Positions 31,483-42,487 of a DNA stretch of 64,000 bases are shown here, piece by piece. Numbering within the stretch: position 1 is the stretch's first letter; every line of letters begins with the position of its first letter. Under the pieces are notes generated by a model, which saw nothing but the letters and a program-made list of their open reading frames with translations, searched no databases and was not told where the DNA came from. Source of the DNA: Ochotona curzoniae. Its lineage: Eukaryota > Chordata > Mammalia > Lagomorpha > Ochotonidae. Position numbers and translations under genes: made by a program. The stretch covers positions 3,409,001 to 3,473,000 of the forward strand of contig NW_024467104.1 of NCBI RefSeq assembly GCF_017591425.1. Reading direction: 5' to 3'.

Positions 31483-31784
31483 CAAGGAGCTGTTTCTAAC
31501 CAAGCAACCATTTAAGGAGTTTCTTGTGTGACTTTACCTTTCTGGATGTTAATTACTGTGATGACTTGATACAGGCTTTAGGTTTTCTCCTAGTTTGCAT
31601 TCTCCAAGAGGTAGGGGCTGTGCCTCTTCTATCTTGCTTATACTCTTGCATGCTAACAAGTGCCTATCATGGTACATGAATCTAATAGAAAATAACGAAT
31701 GGAATTTTTTCTCATGTGTGTTAGGGAATTGGAGAATGTTGAACAGTTTGGGAGATTTTGATGTCTCCATGAGGACAAATTCCA

Positions 31785-31922
31785 TGGCCCAAAGCCGTGG
31801 GACCCAGCACCCATCTGGAAGACCCGGAAGAAGCTCCTGACTCCTGACTTCCGATCAGCTCTGCTCTGGCAGTTGCGGTCACTCAACTTTCCAGAAAAAG
31901 TAAATAAATCTCTAAAAATAAT
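31785..31922 (+). mobile_element. CSINE 3' half
   Basis: Resumes at ATGGCCCAAAGCCGTGGGAC and runs to an AAGTAAATAAATCTCTAAAA tail. Same orientation and complementary extent to 31341-31482. Confidence 0.85.
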
Positions 31923-32292
31923 TTTTAATTGTTTTGACTCTCCAAATAAATTGATAGATACACCTGTCACTTATGATGGTGCCTTATTTTCACAGTGTAG
32001 CCCAAATGAAGACAGAAAAAAAAAGTTTTACTGTGCACAGAACAAAATCTAGTTTGCCTGCAGAGTAGAAAAGCCTACCACAACATCCAAATGAAGAAAA
32101 CTGAGGACTAGTCATTAGAATGGCAGTATGGTATTCATGGATTATTATACTGCTCCTTAACCTTTCCATGGTTTGATGCAACATTACGTGGTCCAACTGA
32201 ATCAAATGAAAGTTCCTTTGGCCGCTAGTTCCAAGATACAGGATGCTCTAGAGAAGTCCCCTGTTACTTCCCAAAAGGATCCTATCGAGATC

Positions 32293-32390
32293 ATACTCTG
32301 AAGTGGGGCAGCCAGAACTCCAACTAGTGCCCACGTGGGTGTCAGCGTCGCAGGGATCAGCTTTATTCACTGTGCCACAGTGCTGACCCT
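32293..32390 (-). mobile_element. CSINE head fragment
   Basis: GTGGGGCAGCCAGAACTCCA to CTGTGCCACAGTGCTGACCC: the 5' (tRNA-like) third only. Confidence 0.65.
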
Positions 32391-33154
32391 TCTCGTGTGT
32401 TTCTTTCTGGCCTGACAGTTGTAGAGATCACTTACTGTTTTACTGTTGTCCCTATGGCATTGGTCAGTCTTCTGTTATTGCCATCTCTCAGGGACCTGAT
32501 CTCCTGGCTGGGACCTTGGGCCTGCCTGCACGGTGGGTGCTGAGTCCATGAGCCCTAGGAGGAGAGACTTGCTGGGGCCCAGGTCACCTGGCCCAGGCCC
32601 TTAGGCCTGCCTGTGAGAACCAGTCCTCCTCAGTAGAAAAAATGGAGTAGCGGAAGGCTGGCTCAGATCACATAGAGGACACTGCAGCTCCTGGGGGCCT
32701 GCAGAAGACATGTTACCATAGCAGAGGAGGAAGAACAGAACAAATTGGACACGTACCACATCCCAATGCTGACAGCAAATATCCGGGCAAATCCAGACTG
32801 TAAGGTGGGCTATGTCAGCCAGTGGACGTTGAAAGCATTCCCTTATGCTTAGATCAGTGAGATCAACATTTCAGAATTATCGAAACCACCTGGGCAGAAC
32901 CCTTGGAGCATTCACCACATTAGGACCCAGGGTCGATATTGGCTGGCCGACTCCCATCCCTGGGTGCTGGGGTGGGTGGGAAGCTGGGTGTGGCTTCTCC
33001 CCTTGGTTTCCCTTACCCCAGAAACAGGAAAAAGAAACGGAAAACTTGGAAACAATGATTACACCTACTTTTCCCTAACCCTTGATCCTTCCCTCCCTGA
33101 TCAACTATGTAAGCATCATTTAAATGAAAAATTTTAAAAGAGAAAAGAATAGCG
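32391..33154. other. Intergenic stretch with a GC-rich unassigned block (about 32460-32720)
   Basis: The block carries repeated CCTGGCCCAGGCCCT- and GGCCTGCCTG-like words and then grades into ordinary sequence. It looks like a fragment of a GC-rich repeat or processed sequence, but I cannot place it. Confidence 0.4.
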
Positions 33155-33732
33155 CTTTCTTTCACTGGTTGTGGCACACATATGCTCTTTCTCTTTCTGG
33201 GTAATGCTAACTGTATTCTCTTAGAGATTATGGCTTCTGATAAATTTGTAGCAGTCTGAGAGTGAGATGGCAGCTCTGCCATCAGCTGGCATGGGAGCTC
33301 TGGTCCTTGGTTTCATTCTAGCCTTACAACTAACAGTTGTGGTTTTCCATCTGTCATGTTATGACTGCGATAACTCACTTCTGTGAAGTACTCCCTTTCT
33401 TGTGCTTGGCATGTGGAGATACTCAAATGCAAGCAAGCATGATCTTCATCAACACTGTCATCACTCTTTCCATCCCCTTGTCCCTCATCTCTATCGCATA
33501 CATCTTCATTGTATCTACTGGTTTGAGGATCTACTGAGTGGAGAGATAGCACCGAACCTTCTCTATCCACTCTTGTCATCTCACTGTGGTTTTATTCAAA
33601 TATAGCTGCTGCATTCTTACATATCCACACCCCAACTTTAGCCATAACTAACAAATGGGCCATGCAGTGTTGCCTTAAATCCTTTAACCTACAACATGAG
33701 AAACAGGAAGCTGACAGACACACTAAATAGGG
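33155..33732 (+). pseudogene. Olfactory receptor pseudogene, OR10 family (OR10V/OR10Y-like), 5'-truncated
   Basis: Three frames together give a decayed receptor from TM3 to the C-terminus. Frame 1 (33155-33257) reads FTGCGTHMLFLFLGNANC then MASDKFVAV, matching GCGTQMFFFVFLGGADC and MAYDRFIAI of OR10V1. A frameshift with loss of the post-DRY segment follows. The next frame (about 33270-33345) gives GALVLGFILALQLTVVVFHL (TM4). A second frameshift leads to ITHFCEVLPFLCLACGDTQ and LSIPLSLISIAYIFIV (TM5, 33364-33534), then an in-frame TGA at about 33535. Remnants HRTFSTHSCHLTVVLF (TM6) and YNMRNRKLTDTL (C-tail) follow. Nothing from TM1-TM2 is visible upstream. It lies on the opposite strand from OR10V1. 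Human has OR10V and OR10Y pseudogenes between PATL1 and STX3, so this is probably an orthologue of one of them. Confidence 0.85.
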
Positions 33733-34654
33733 TAGTGAAAAGACATTTACTGAACTAGAAAATATGCTGAACTCATGTTATTGACAGAAAAAAAATTATA
33801 AACTCAGGGACTTGACGATTGAACCATTGAGAAACCGGATTTACCACTTCCTCATACCCCACTTCCTATTCCTAGCTCCAAACTATAGTATTAGCAGTTG
33901 ATAGTAGGAACTTCATTTTTAAATAATTATATAATTTAAAAATAAACATTTTAAATATTTAAATTACCACTTGAGATAAACTCCTGATGGTAATTTTTGT
34001 TTTATTCACTAGTCTATCCCCATGCCTTAAAACAAGAGGCAGATTCTTAATAGTCGTTAATGAATTCATTCCATTGAAATCTAAAATCTTCGTCTGTTAT
34101 TTTCCCATGATGCTAAGTGTAGACATTGAGCAAATATTCACAGAGTGACAAAGATCACTCCTTTAGAGCATGCTTTGTGTTGATTTTCACTCACACGCTC
34201 TGCTTTTTCTTTCTAATAGCAACTGGTCTTAGCAAATGTTCATTATGACAAAGATCACAGTAAAGAAATTTAGAACTATCATACCCAAATTTCTGTTAAC
34301 ACCTGTAATCTTTCAAAGTGTCATTGGTGCTGCTTCAAAATTACAAGTCTTCACTCCATTCTGTTCTCATTCTGGGTAAAAAAAAAAAAATCTCAAGAGA
34401 GAGTGACTAATGACGACTTGGCAGAACAGGCATGAGCGCTTCCTTTTCTCCATTCTTGGAAATATATCTTGTTATGGTTTTAAATGAGCAAAATGTTTGT
34501 TTTTATAGAACACGTACCCTTTTTAGGAAAGTTGTATAATATGTAAAATCATACAGAATGGAGATTTCCAAGCAAATTTAATCCGATCAATTAAACACAT
34601 TTTAGATGGTATTTGGGTAGTTTAGACATTGTGCCTGTTACATCATGTAGAGCT
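33733..34654. other. Intergenic stretch, unassigned
   Basis: AT-rich; no gene or classified repeat seen. Confidence 0.5.
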
Positions 34655-34990
34655 TTTTAAAATAATTTATTTGATTTATATAAAACGGAAAAATTTTACA
34701 TATTACACAATCCAGATTTAGGAGTGCAGTGGTACTTCCTACCCTCCATCCCCACCCACCTGTTCCCCACCTACCCTCCTCCCTTATTTCTTGTTCTTTC
34801 ATTCTTATAGTGGCATGCTTATTTCAGTTCACTACCACAGGCTTAACACACCGTTAGGTAAAGATTTAGACATATAGCCAGTAGAAAATCTCCTTAGGAG
34901 TTACAAACAAAGGCTGAACAGCAATCAAATGTCAGTCTCATTCATACAGACTTCTCGCTGCTTTATTCTTTGTTGCGCTCTGCCAGGTTA
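34655..34990 (-). mobile_element. Probable L1 3' UTR fragment
   Basis: Antisense arrangement of T/A-rich end, polypyrimidine block (CCCTCCATCCCCACCCACCT) and further AT-rich sequence resembles the 3' UTR of the L1 at 48601. No coding similarity, so the assignment is tentative. Confidence 0.4.
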
Positions 34991-35429
34991 AAGCAGCCTG
35001 TGGAAGCAGCCTGGGATTTTGTACACCACATCCATTTCTTTTTATATGTATAGAGCTATCAATTTTTTCACTAGTAAGTATCACTATCGTAACTATGCTT
35101 ATATATAACTCATTATAGCTTCCTTAGCATTAAAGCAATTTATACCTCAATGTGTCCATTGCCAAATGGCATTTCAGAAAGAAAACTGGCACTCCCCGAC
35201 ACTCCTCAAGTGTTCGCCTTATGGCTGCCTTGTTATGACCAGCAACACTGCCTAGTTAACTTTCTTTCCTATTTTGCTTCCTTCTTTTTCCTCTTCTCCT
35301 TCCTCTACTCTTTCTTTCTTTAGCTGCTCTTTCGTCTTTCATGTGTTAATGTCGTGGTTTTTAAATGGAAATTATTAGCTTGTGTTTATTAAATTGATCT
35401 TTTCGCATACTATACAGCCACCTGTAATT

Positions 35430-35960
35430 TGCCGTTTGTTCTAGCAATCTCACTACTGGGTATATACCCAAAAGACTGGAATATAATTAATCAAAGGGAT
35501 ACCTGCGTCATCATGTTTGTAACAGCATTATTTAAAATAGTCAATATTTTGAATCAGTGAAGGTGTCCAATAATAAAACAAATGGGTAAAAAAAAATGTG
35601 GTACCACCTGTGACAAAGAATGAACTTCTACCATTTTTAGCAAAAAGGACTTAACTGGAGGATATGTTGAGGGAAATTAGCCAGACCCAGAAAGACAAAT
35701 TCTGCATGTTCTCCCTTATTTGTTGGAGCTAAAATTAAAAAAAAAAGAAAAATATGTATTTGGGTAATACTGCAAATATAGTTGTGTATAACTGTGTTTT
35801 GTATCTCTGTCAAACCAATGGTTAAGAATTTTATGCTACTAAAGCTTCAATGATCTGTGGTTACTTTAAAATCTACTGTATGAGTGAAATGGTCATTTTT
35901 TCTACTCAATTATTGTTTATAGCCACTGTGTTCCCAATAAACTAAGGTCCTTTTATTTTT
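35430..35960 (+). mobile_element. L1 3' end (ORF2 terminus and 3' UTR)
   Basis: Contains CTACTGGGTATATACCCAAA, GAATCAGTGAAGGTGTCCAA and TGCATGTTCTCCCTTATTTG, diagnostic of the L1 ORF2 3' end, then an AT-rich 3' UTR to an AATAAACTAAGG end. 5'-truncated. Confidence 0.75.
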
Positions 35961-36192
35961 ATTTGTTAACATTCAAATCCAGTGAGGTATTAGGCATTTT
36001 TGTTGTAATATAAACTTAAAATAAGTTATCTCAAAAGCTAGAAAGAAAGGGAGAAGGGAGAGAAGGAAGAAGGGAATATTACTGTGTTATTAGCACTGTA
36101 GCTACAAATCACACTTAACATGTTTTTTTAAAAAAACTAATTAAAATTTAAATTAAAAAAAATTTAAGTTGAATAAAAATTGTAATTAGAAA

Positions 36193-36363
36193 GATCTGGA
36201 GGGGCCTAGTGGCTAAAGTCCTCGCCTTGAGCACACAAGGATCCCATATAAGCACCAGTTAGTATCCTGGCTGCTCTGCTTTCCTCCCAGCTCCCTGTTT
36301 ATAGCCTGGAAAAGCAGCAGAGAATGGCCCAAAGCCTTGGGACCCTGCGCTCCATATGGGAGA
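36193..36363 (+). mobile_element. CSINE 5' half
   Basis: GATCTGGAGGGGCCTAGTGG to CTGCGCTCCATATGGGAGA, breaking off where the diverged composite-element copy begins (36364). Confidence 0.8.
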
Positions 36364-37190
36364 TGTCAGCCTTCCCTGATGTGGCTCACATGAGGCCCGC
36401 AGGTATTGTAGCCCTGCTTAGACTGGTCTGGTCTGCCCCTATCCCAACTCACACTCTGCAGTGAGTGAGGTGTTCCAGCAGGGGGGCCCTCCACATTCCT
36501 CCTAGGAGCTTTTCCCCCTCCCTCCCTGGTTCCTGTGTGTGCTGGTTGGATGCTGAGGTGCAGTCTGGCATGACCTGCCTCACCTCGGCATTTGCCAGTG
36601 GGTGCTGTAGCCTGACCCAGCCAGGCCCACTCCAGTTCCAGCTGGTGAGGATTACAGTCTAGCCCAGCCCAGCACACACCCTATCCCAGCTATAATGTGT
36701 TACAACCATAGTTGGATCAACTCACACTATTCTGGTGCTCGGATTCACCAGCAGGTGATGTGAACTGGTACCCGATCTGTGCCAAATATTGCTGGTGGGT
36801 ATCTTTTCCTGGCCTGGTTTGGGTTGCTCCTTTTTGTGCTTCTTGTGTTCACCTGCAGGGACTGTGTCCTGACAGAGGAGTTGCCCAGGCTCCTCCACCA
36901 GAACCTCTCCCAATGCCAGATCCCATGCATAATGGTGGGTCCATGGGCCAGCCCTACTTAGTCAACTTCCTGTCCTAGCAGAAACAGTGGATTTTCCTGG
37001 ACTGGCCTTCAATCCATTCTGGTTCTTGCTGCTGGATGTTTCAGCCCAGTCAAGGCTTGTCCATACCCAGACATAGCTCACACATGACTCAGTAGGGGCA
37101 GAGACCTAGCCTAGTCCATCCTACATCTACACTGTTCCTCCAGAGCACCAAATGGTGCTGGAGTCTAGGCCGGCTGCTGGAAGTTCTCCC
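36364..37190 (-). mobile_element. Diverged partial copy of the composite element's GC-rich middle
   Basis: Shares long similar stretches, in the same order and orientation, with about 59930-60620: the GTAGxxCTGCxTAGxCTGGTCTG block, the GAGGAGTTGCCCAGGCTCCT block, CAGAACCTCTCCCAATGCCA, and GGTTCTTGCTGxTGGATGTT. It lacks the 5' monomers and the 3' segment and is clearly older. It abuts a SINE at 36193-36363 that breaks off exactly where this copy starts. Confidence 0.75.
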
Positions 37191-37317
37191 ACCCAGACCC
37201 CAATTTGATTAGTAGATTTTAAGCAGTAGACATACTCTTCAGCAACACAGTGCCTTTATTTTATTGGTTCCTTCTGGATCCAGTTACTTGCACCATCCGT
37301 CACACAGTCCACATCAA

Positions 37318-37402
37318 TAGGAAGCTGGAGCCAGATGCTGGAGGTAGACATTGAACCCAGGTATTCTGATACAGTTTAAATACTAGGCTGGATACCTGCC
37401 CT
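37318..37402 (-). mobile_element. CSINE head fragment
   Basis: AGGAAGCTGGAGCCAGATGC to GGCTGGATACCTGCCC; short and diverged. Confidence 0.45.
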
Positions 37403-38319
37403 TCAAGTTTTAAAAAAAATGTTTCTTAGATTGTTACTTTCTATGATGGTGTCATTGATCCAGAGAATAAACAGGATAGTCTACTTTTCTGGAGTAACAA
37501 GCCTAGTGTTATTTGCATAAAGAAAAAAATATTTAAAATCTCTGATATCTAATGATTAGTATCTGATATCTGTTATCAGTAAATTATTACTGTAAATATA
37601 CTGATGTAGTTCAATAGGATTATCATGCTATACTTGAAAACTTGTTAATGCTTATAGTTTTTGATGCATCAAATTTATATATCAACATCACATTCCTTTT
37701 GTGTTAATTATTCAAAGTCCAGTACATGTTTTTATAATGGCCAAAGTAGTTTATTTTCTTCACTGTGAATTACATCTGTCAGCTAGGATACTGAGATGAC
37801 CCCTGAGCTCCTTTAATATAAATCTTTCACTGGAAGATATTTTTGCACCCAGTAAAGAAAAATAATAAATTGATTTGACAAATACATTTTAAATAAAAGA
37901 TCAGGTGATTATGGGATTCACAGTGGAAAAGAGTACTACAGATTTTAAAAGAAATTTCTGGTTGGAGATTATGCCATATGATTCAGATAACCTTAGAAAT
38001 TTATTTGGCATCAATAACAAAATATATTGTAAATGTCTATGATTTGTTTGCATGTTTTTCGGAAAGCTTTTCATAATCCTTCCAATTACTTTCAGAAGTA
38101 TTGTATTTAGTAGATTTTGGTACCTAAAACATTGCTAAAAATATTTATATGAAGTATGCCAAATTATAAAGTTTGGAAAATTACTTTAAAAATAGGTATA
38201 TTTATAAAACATGCCTGTAGTGGCATTTTAGAAGCTGTATCCATATTGACATCATTAATGTTAATGTTAATGTTTTTTTTTGAAAATATTTTTGGGAACT
38301 CTATAATATAATCAGCAAT
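37403..38319. other. Intergenic AT-rich stretch, unassigned
   Basis: Strongly AT-rich, no gene seen; possibly decayed L1. Confidence 0.45.
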
Positions 38320-39270
38320 TTCTTTTTTTTTTTAAATACCTCTTCAAAGTATATTGAAATATCCTTAATGAATAAATTATACATATTCAAGGCATGCACA
38401 GGGTGATGATATGATAGATGAATACATTATAAGACAATGATCACAATGAATTAACGCACACAGCACTCTGTAATACACATGCTGTCAACCGTATACCCAG
38501 ATGCTGCATACATTGCAGTATTCACCGTAGTGACAGGTCACAGTGCTGAATGATGGCTGCCACGGTGGCTGGAGAAGGGTGGATTTAGCCTCCAACCAAA
38601 CCCGGAATGAATGGCCGAATTCTGGGGGGCCCCTCAGGTGGTGAGACCACCATTGCACCAATGAGGAACACAGACCCATATCCCTCCACCAATAAGGGCC
38701 AAGGCGACACCTGTCTCGGCTTCCGTGTCAAGGAGAGTTTAAAGGGCCCTTCCCCGTCTCTTCCGCACTCTTCTTCCTCTGCAGCCCACTCCTTCACGTC
38801 TCTTTCTGCTGCACGGGGAAGGGAAGCCCGTGACCGTGGTTCCCTGAAATAAAGGCCATCTCATTTCTTTTCATATATTCGGATGAGTTATTCTTTCCCT
38901 GGTGGTCGGTGAGTCTAACACTGAGCAGTCGGTCGGTCCTCAGAACTTGCTCTCTGTGTGCCCTGTGCCCTATCGCCCAGAAACCACCATTCTGTTCTCT
39001 AAATCTGTGAGTTCACTTTTTTCCCCCCAAGATCTCACACATAGGTGATGGCATACAATATCTATTTTATGTTCTAGCATCCATGTTGTGACAAATGGTA
39101 GGATCTCCATTTTTATGGCTACATGTTATCTCATTACATGTTTATATAATGCTTTTAGAGAATTTTGTTGGTTTGTCAGTAGTCATTGAGATTATGCTGT
39201 GTCCTGACTGTTCTGTCCTGCAGTGAACACGGGCATGCAGCTGTCTCCTCAAGTTATTGATTTTGTTTGT
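38320..39270 (-). mobile_element. Old L1 (L1MA-like) 3' end, split by a solo LTR
   Basis: 38320-38550 and 38943-39270 read as consecutive antisense parts of an L1M 3' UTR/ORF2 end (AAATTATACATATTCAAGGC-like, then AAACCACCATTCTGTTCTCT-like and GCAGTGAACACGGGCATGCA). The interval 38551-38942 is foreign LTR sequence. Confidence 0.65.
38551..38942 (+). mobile_element. Solo LTR of an endogenous retrovirus (unclassified, class I-like)
   Basis: About 390 bp inserted in an old L1. It has a TTTAAAG TATA-like box at about 38737, a polyadenylation signal (AATAAA) at about 38848, a pyrimidine-rich R/U5 region and a TG start and CA end. No convincing target duplication was found, so the ends are approximate. 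No viral coding sequence remains. Confidence 0.6.
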
Positions 39271-39530
39271 TTAAACACAGCACCTGTTAATGCTTTCTTC
39301 TCATGTGAAGCACAGGAAGAGCCTTCTGGGCTGTCCAGTGCTGTGCCCTCGCATGTAACTCAGAGCTGTGTACTCTGGCCTATCAGGGCACTGACAGTCA
39401 GCCGGGGGAAATGTAAGAGCCAGCAGTTGACCAATAACAATTTGCTGTATGGTTAAGATGGGAACCCTCTTCTGAGCAATCAGATTGTGCAGTCAGACTG
39501 GCCCCGTTTTCCTATTTATTTAGTACCAGC

Positions 39531-39832
39531 ATTTAATAAATAATTTTTTATATATATACAGAGAGGAAGATCTTCCATCCGATGATTCATGCCCCAAGTG
39601 ATTGCAACAGCTAGATCTGAGCTGATTTGAAGCAAGGAGCCAGAAGCTTCTTCCAGGTCTTGCACACAGGTGCAGGGTCCCAAGGCTTTGGGCTGTACTC
39701 GACTGCTTTCCCAGGCCTCTAAGCAGAGAGCTGGGCGGGAAGCAGGGCCACCGGGATTAGGACTGGCACCCATATTAGATCCCAGTGAATTCAAGGTGAA
39801 GACTTTAGCTTCTAGGCCACAGCGCCAGGCCC
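39531..39832 (-). mobile_element. CSINE, full length
   Basis: Tail TTTAATAAATAATTTTTTAT; head GGCCACAGCGCCAGGCCC. Confidence 0.88.
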
Positions 39833-40019
39833 ATGTTTAATAAATCTTTAGCCCATATACTTGTTGAGTATTCAAATCATATTTACTTTTTTCTCCCAAC
39901 GTACCTCAGATTTACTTGTATTTATAGCCATTTTTAAGCTTAGTTTCCTAGGTTTTGATGCATAAAACCATAATGTGTAAGAGGTGAGTATGTCTGTTTA
40001 TTTAAACATTCACGTATTG

Positions 40020-40348
40020 GGATAGGAAGATGGCTTTGATTGGCTAATCCTCCACCTTGCAAGTGCCAGGATCCAATTGGGTGCCAGTTCATGTTCTGGC
40101 TGCTCCACATCCCATCCAACTCACTGCTTATGGCCTGGGAAAGCAACAGAGGATGGCCCAGAGCCTTGGGACCCTATACCCATGTGGGAGACCCGGAGGA
40201 GGCCCTTGGCTCCTAGCTTTGGATCAGCTCAGCTCTGGTTGTTTTGGCCACTTGGGGAGTGACTAGCACATGGAAGATATTTTTTTCTGTCTCCTTTCTT
40301 AACTATTCTCTTCTGTAAATCTGCCTTTCCAATAAAAATAAATAAATC
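40020..40348 (+). mobile_element. CSINE, full length
   Basis: Body GCCTGGGAAAGCAACAGAGG; tail CCAATAAAAATAAATAAATC, used as the landing site of the next CSINE. Confidence 0.88.
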
Positions 40349-40349
40349 T

Positions 40350-40678
40350 GGGCCCGGCGCGGTGGCGCAAGTGGCGCAAGTGGTTAAGGTCCTCGCCTTG
40401 CACGCCGGGATCCCATATGGGCGCCGGTTCTATCCCGGCAGCCCCTGCCTGTGGCCCGGGAAAGCAGTCGAGGACGGCCCAAGGCTTTGGGACCCTGCAC
40501 CCGTGTGGGAGACCTGGAAGAGGTTCCTGGCTTCAGATCGGCATAGCATCGGCCCGTTGCGCTCACTTGGGGAGTGAATCATTGGACGGAAGATCTTCCT
40601 CTCTGTCTCTCCTCTCTGTATATCCGCCTTTCCAATAAAAAAATAATAAAAATAAATCTTAAAAATAAATAAATCTTT
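40350..40678 (+). mobile_element. CSINE, youngest-looking copy, with a duplicated 10-bp unit
   Basis: Head GGGCCCGGCGCGGTGGCGCA; GTGGCGCAAG occurs twice in tandem at about 40371-40390. The duplication AAAAATAAATAAATCT flanks it (in the preceding SINE's tail and at the 3' end), so it inserted in that tail. Confidence 0.92.
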
Positions 40679-40679
40679 A

Positions 40680-40723
40680 TACAAGGTGAGGACTTTAGCC
40701 ACTAGGCTGCTGTGCTGGGCTCA
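40680..40723 (-). mobile_element. CSINE head fragment
   Basis: CAAGGTGAGGACTTTAGCCA to GCTGCTGTGCTGGGCTC; 44 bp only. Confidence 0.75.
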
Positions 40724-40782
40724 AAAATAAATCTTAAAAATTTACTTATTTATGTTGTAATTTCCTTGATTTTTCTTTTTTA

Positions 40783-41106
40783 AAAAAGATTTATTTATTT
40801 ATTGGAAAGTCACATATACAGAAAGGAGGAGAGACAGAGAGGAAGACTTCCATTCGATGATTCACTCCCCAAGTGAGCGCAACGACCAATGCTATGCTGG
40901 TCCAAAGCCAGGATCCAGAAATTTCTTCCGGGTCTCCCACATGGGTGCAGGGTCCCAAAGCTTTGGGCCCTCCTCGACTGCTTTCCTAGGCCACAAGCAG
41001 GGAGCTGGATGGTAAGTGGAGCTGCTGAGATTAGAACCGGCGCCCATATGGGATCCCGGTGTATTCAAGGTGAGGACTTTAGCCGCTAGCCACACCGCCG
41101 GGCCCC
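40783..41106 (-). mobile_element. CSINE, full length
   Basis: Tail TTAAAAAAGATTTATTTATT; head AGCCACACCGCCGGGCCC. Confidence 0.92.
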
Positions 41107-41289
41107 CCTTGATGTTTAAATTGGATAATGCTCTACCTATTTAACCAATTCCTTCTCTAATTCGTTACAGAAAAATCTTGGAATCTTGCAAGAAGATATT
41201 TGCTTCTTTTTTTTAAAGTATTTATTTACTCCTAAGATTTGACATTCTTTTAAAATGTTGTTTTTATTTTAAATAATTAGTAAATTAGG

Positions 41290-41616
41290 GAACTGACATC
41301 ATGGCTCAATTGTCTTATCCTCCACATTGCAAAGGCCAGGATCCCATATGGACGTCAGTTTGTATCCTGATTCCTCCACTTCACATTTGGCGTCCTGCTG
41401 TGGCCTGGGAAAGCAGCAGAGGACGGCCTAAAGCTTTGCGACTGCACCGGCATGTGGGAGACTGAGAAGAAGCTATAGGTTTCTGACTTCAGATCAGCTC
41501 AGCTCCAACCATTGTGACCATTTGGGGAGTGATCCAGCAGATAGAAGATCTTTCTCTGCCTCTCCTCTCTATAAATCTGCCTTTCCAATAAAAACAGACA
41601 AATCTTTTAAAAAATA
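41290..41616 (+). mobile_element. CSINE, full length, older
   Basis: Head GGAACTGACATCATGGCTCA; tail TCCAATAAAAACAGACAAAT. Confidence 0.85.
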
Positions 41617-41747
41617 TTAGTAAATTAATCCTCTTTAACTGATTTCAATGAGTGGAGCAAATAAAAAGCTTATTTTTGAGGATTTTTAATCTCATCATAA
41701 AAATTGTCAAGGCCACAAAAGCGAAATTAGTTATAATTTATAAATGT

Positions 41748-42033
41748 CAGGGCCTTGCATGATGGCTAAATCCTCACCCTGCATGTCCTGGGTTTGTGTT
41801 CCAGCTGCTCCACTTCCTATCCAGCTCCCTTCTTAGGGATTGGGAAAGCAGCAGAGGATGACCCAAAGCCTTGGGACCCTGCACCCACATGGGAAACCTG
41901 GAAGAAGCTCCTGGCTCCTGGGTTTGGATTGCCTCAGCTCTAGCTGTTTGGGCCACTTGGGGAATGAACCAGTGGATGGAAGATCTTTCTTTATCTCTTT
42001 CTGTAAATCTACCTTTCCAATTAAAAAAGAAAG
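41748..42033 (+). mobile_element. CSINE, small 5' deletion
   Basis: Head AGGGCCTTGCATGATGGCTA, CATATGGGCGCC segment missing; tail CCAATTAAAAAAGAAAGAAA. Confidence 0.85.
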
Positions 42034-42097
42034 AAAAAAATGTCAATCACTCCTCTGTTCTAGTAGTGGTTTGGGGAGTGTTTCCTGGGTTTTTTTT

Positions 42098-42413
42098 TTT
42101 TAATTTATTCATTTTTATTGATAAGGCAGATATACGGAGGAGAGAAAAGAAGATCTTCTGTCCGCTGTTTCACTCCCCAAATGGCCGCAACAGCCAGGGC
42201 TGTGCTGATCTGAAACCAGGCGCCAAGAGCTTCCTCCAGGTCTCCCACACAGGTGCAGAGTCCCAAAGCTTTGAGCCATCCTCGGCTGCTTTCCCAGGCC
42301 ACAAGCAGGGAGCTGGATGTGATGTGGGGCTGCTGGGACACAAACTGGTACACATATGGAATCCTAATGTGTGCAAGGCAAGGACCTTAGCCATTAGGCT
42401 ACTGCACTGGGCC
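42098..42413 (-). mobile_element. CSINE, full length
   Basis: Tail TTTAATTTATTCATTTTTAT; head GGCTACTGCACTGGGCCC. Forms an inverted pair with the copy at 41748-42033. Confidence 0.9.
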
Positions 42414-42487
42414 CGTGTTTCCTGTTTTGCAGGCCCGTGCTAGCATATTTCTTACTGCATACCTGTTACAAAAGGGATCATGTGTTT

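Noticed and set aside
33337..33537. Short intact receptor-like protein
   Set aside because: Only TM5 and its flank of a receptor broken by frameshifts and a stop; treated as part of the OR10 pseudogene.
41871..42443. 190-codon plus-strand frame
   Set aside because: Composed of two CSINEs in opposite orientation with linker sequence; recurring phrases such as GPCTHMG and QVSHTGAESQ are SINE translations seen throughout the window.
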